This document shows, piece after piece, positions 60,976 through 64,000 of a DNA stretch of 64,000 bases. The position numbers were made by a program, and so were the translations under genes. Position 1 is the stretch's first letter. The number at the start of each line of letters is the position of its first letter. Under the pieces are notes generated by a model. It saw only the letters and a program-made list of their open reading frames with translations, ran no database searches and was not told the origin of the DNA. Origin of the DNA: Eucommia ulmoides (Eukaryota > Streptophyta > Magnoliopsida > Garryales > Eucommiaceae); assembly GCA_016647705.1 (NCBI GenBank), contig CM028339.1, positions 25,769,803 through 25,833,802 of the forward strand, in the 5' to 3' direction.

Positions 60976-63089
60976 TGTTGATCATAAGATTTTGATAACA
61001 ATTAAGTATTTATGTTTTGGTGGAACTAATATTTGATCAAGTATTTCAGTGATTTAAAGTTCAAGTAATGAAGATGTCAAATGAAATGGATGTTTAATGA
61101 AGATATCAAGATGATGAAGAAGTATTAAGAGTTTGAAGAAATTAGGGAAAACAACTCAGGTAAATATTAACTCTTAATATCATATTTAGGAACACACACA
61201 TGACATAAAATGAATCTTATCTTTGATGTGTGTTTTTGTTAAGTATATTTACTTGCTCCTATGTGAATTAAAAAAGAAATATTTTTGAACGACTAAAATG
61301 GAATATAAGAATATTAGTGGAGCTTATTTAAATATAAAAATGGATAAAGGGACGAAATCGTAAAAGAAAGTAGGTTAAAAACGAGATCAGAGAAGTGATT
61401 CAGAAGGAGTCGACCGGAGAAGGAAGATGAAACATCTTGAATTGAAGAGTTGACTGACCGGTCAACCTATGAGAACATTTGAACTCTCTGAATCTGCGAG
61501 TCGATCAAACGGTCGACCAGTGAAGGCATGACAAACTCTCTGAATCTTCTAGTCGACCAAGTAGTCGACTTATGATCGCTGCAACAATGGTTTGGCAGCA
61601 AGCGGCGTTGGGCAATTGATTGGGTAGTCGACTGAATGTACTGGTTCAGGATATTGTTTGATCCGATTTTAAATCCAAAAGTAACCGTTTTTTGTTAGGA
61701 TTTGAGAGAGATTTAAGGGATATTATCTATATATAAGATATAGTTCATATACTAATTAAATCCTTTCAATATGGTTCATTAAATATTAATGTTTCTCAAT
61801 TTGGAAATTAATATAGATTCTACACTTATTTATTTTGATTGAGAAATACTTTGGGGATTTAATTGAGAGTTTTAAAAGTTGTTATTAAGTGCAATTGAAC
61901 CTAAATGAAATCCTAATGTTATAAGGGGTCTATAAGAGCATTTTATTGTCATGACACTTATAAACTAGCTGTTAAGAGGCCGATTATATGTGCATTTATA
62001 TAGACTTGCGAATTTACTAAGAGAGTTGATCATTCAAAGAGAGAAAATCAGTTTATATCATTTTGAGAGAGCTTTTATAAGAGTTATCATTCTACGATAT
62101 TGTGAGCTGTTCTAAGAGTGATTCTGATAATCAACTGCGATCAATTTTTGCTGATACTGGAATTGAAGCTACATTATTCTAATCGTTAATACCGTGATTT
62201 CGGGTGAGATCTTTCCATATTGATTATTGCTTGTTTATTATTTTATTTTTGGAAATTGATCTTAGAAATTATTTTTTATTTTTGAAGAGAATATTTTTTA
62301 AAACAATTTCTTGAATCTGATTACGTACTCCAATTTGCTACTCATATCTTGCTAAAATTATTTTTCTGCATCTCGTATATTTCTATCACTAGTTGGGATA
62401 TTGATTGAATTATTATTTATCTAGAGTGGTAGAAGCTCCGAGTAAGATTTACTTATCAATTTTTGTATTGGTGAGTTGTGACGGATTAAATATCATTGAG
62501 GATATTTAATCAAGAATAGTAGGGTTTTAGTCTCTTCCTGTAAAGAGATTAAGGTAGTGATTCTTCTTGGATAAGAATTGTGTTTTTGTTTTGAGTGATT
62601 TTGTAACGCTTCAATCCTTACTGGATAAAATGATATTTGGAGTGTTTTTGTAAGGTTGTGATTCTTGAGCCTTGTGTTAAAAAGAATTAGGTTATTCTTT
62701 AGCCTGTAAAAAGTAGAGGTTATTCCTTAACCTGAGAAAAGAAAATTGTAAAGGTTGATTATGAGCCTGTAAAAGAATCAGTGTGCAGGTTTGGTTCCTA
62801 CCTTTAAAGGAATTGTGGTTTTAATGGGTGCGACCTCCGTGGAGCTCGGGGGACTAGATTAGTGAAGAGTAACTTGGTAAACTAGTATAAATCTCTGGTG
62901 TGCTGCTTTCTTAATTTGTTTATTTTTATTGTTTGTGTGTGCATCTAGTTGATTGATTAATTCCGTTATGGATGATAATAATTAATTTAGGCATAAAATT
63001 AATTATTTGATTTATTCAAATTATATTCTGATAAGATTTGTTTAATTACTCAATTCACTCTCCCTCTTGGGTATTCTACTGGGCCAACA
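60976..63089 (+). mobile_element. Solo LTR of the Sirevirus-like family (2114 bp), TSD ATTAT
   Basis: It begins TGTTGATCATAAGATTTTGA and ends GGGCCAACA, with perfect flanking pentamers ATTAT (60971-60975 and 63090-63094). It has the same orientation as the solo LTR 1.4 kb upstream, but the different TSD shows an independent insertion. The GTCGAC minisatellite lies at about 61400-61640. It looks closest to the LTRs of the complete element by shared wording. Confidence 0.93.
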
Positions 63090-64000
63090 ATTATGTATGT
63101 TTGTATTTTTTAAGGTTTTACTATGTAACTTTTTATTTTTTATTTTAATGAAATATTTTTCGTTGGTAATTAAAGTATTTTATATTTGTTATAGAATGAA
63201 AATATCGTGTTAAAGAAAGTTGTAATTATTCTATTAATGAATAACATAAGGAGAAATAGAAGAAGACACAACGCGGATTCCTCTCTTATTGGAAAATTAT
63301 ATGTATAATAAATTCTTAGAGTGAATGAATCTCATTGCCTCGAACTCTTGGGAATGGGGATTGAACCATTTATAAAGTTGTATATCTACGTCGAAAATAA
63401 ATTGTGGTTAAAAGATAGTCGTTACATTTCTATAAACATGTAAAAAATTATGATAAACACACATAATTTAATCACAATTGAAGAACTTAGGATTACAAAT
63501 TAGCACTTAATATTTCTAAATATATCCAAATTTTGGGAGATATTTCAATTCATATTGTAATTAGTCATCTCATTGCTGAGATAAGTAATTGAATTGTGAA
63601 ATTATCATAGCACACATTTGGAAATGTTAAATTAAGACGTTTTTAATTTTAATTAGCCCCCAATCATTCAAATAACCCCTAATTAGTAGAGATAATCTAT
63701 TTAGTCCGACAATTGAACAAACCTTCCAATCTTAGGTCCTACTTATTTCTTTATAACTCCTAATTGATGAACTTTATTATAGTTAATATTCCAATTGAGC
63801 ACTTAAATAGTTGAACTACATGATTGAGTTTTCATATTATCACAAAGTAGTTCCTCTATTTTCAATTGTAGAAGTTCGTCCTTACAAATTAGAGCTTAAC
63901 TTTCCACATAATTCTTATTTTCTATAAATTTTCTAATTAATCTTCAAATTCAGCATACTTACTCATTAGTTATGTGAATGAATTGAAACATTATCACAAA
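63090..64000. other. AT-rich right flank, no gene seen
   Basis: No frame of recognisable content and no structural RNA. The region 63500-64000 repeats AATTA/AATTG words but shows no clear tandem structure. Confidence 0.5.

Noticed and set aside
57437..63089. A single LTR element with a Myb/SANT-like cargo
   Set aside because: Each LTR has its own perfect and different TSD, so they are independent solo LTRs.

Overview
The window is nuclear DNA of a flowering plant, very probably a eudicot (inferred). It is strongly AT-rich, has a plant intron, and holds every main class of plant transposable element. Only one gene looks intact: a two-exon PLAT/LH2-domain secretory protein gene at 27845-28498 (+). 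No rRNA, tRNA or CRISPR array was seen. Nearly all the rest is retrotransposon DNA, most of it decayed.

Left part. 2791-5170 is a probable solo LTR of a Tat/Ogre-type Ty3/gypsy element. 5583-16900 is a complete but mutated Ty3/gypsy element of the Tat lineage on the minus strand. It has 649-bp LTRs (about 10% different by eye), a PBS, gag, protease, RT, two RNase H domains and integrase. Between integrase and the 3' LTR it also carries a 25-bp/75-bp tandem array and an antisense (+ strand) coding module. That module has a gypsy-type 'Transposase_28'-like domain followed by coiled-coil proteins. 17483-19283 is a probable non-autonomous Mutator-like element with a PPR gene fragment.

Middle part. 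19592-22507 is a solo LTR with a perfect 5-bp TSD (GCTAC). It belongs to the same long-LTR family as the complete element at 35326-44600. 23296-26039 is a solo LTR of a Sirevirus-like Ty1/copia family. After the PLAT gene come a 5'-truncated L1-type LINE (about 28861-31125) and a three-level nest. An old short-LTR copia element (31853-55639, minus) is split by a Sirevirus-like copia element with 2.1-kb LTRs (32259-50746, minus). That element's pol is in turn split by a 9.3-kb non-autonomous LTR element (35326-44600, minus; TSD ACAAG; 2.76-kb LTRs; initiator-Met PBS; 3.75-kb interior without coding capacity).

Right part. Two more solo LTRs of the Sirevirus-like family (57437-59529, TSD AAGAT; 60976-63089, TSD ATTAT) bracket a broken Myb/SANT-like (Harbinger-associated type) gene at about 59950-60840. 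The flanks are AT-rich with no recognised gene.

The most unusual content is the Tat element with its antisense module and higher-order tandem array, and the coding-free long-LTR family with one complete and one solo copy. Percent divergences are eye estimates, family assignments come from recognised motifs, and no database search was possible.
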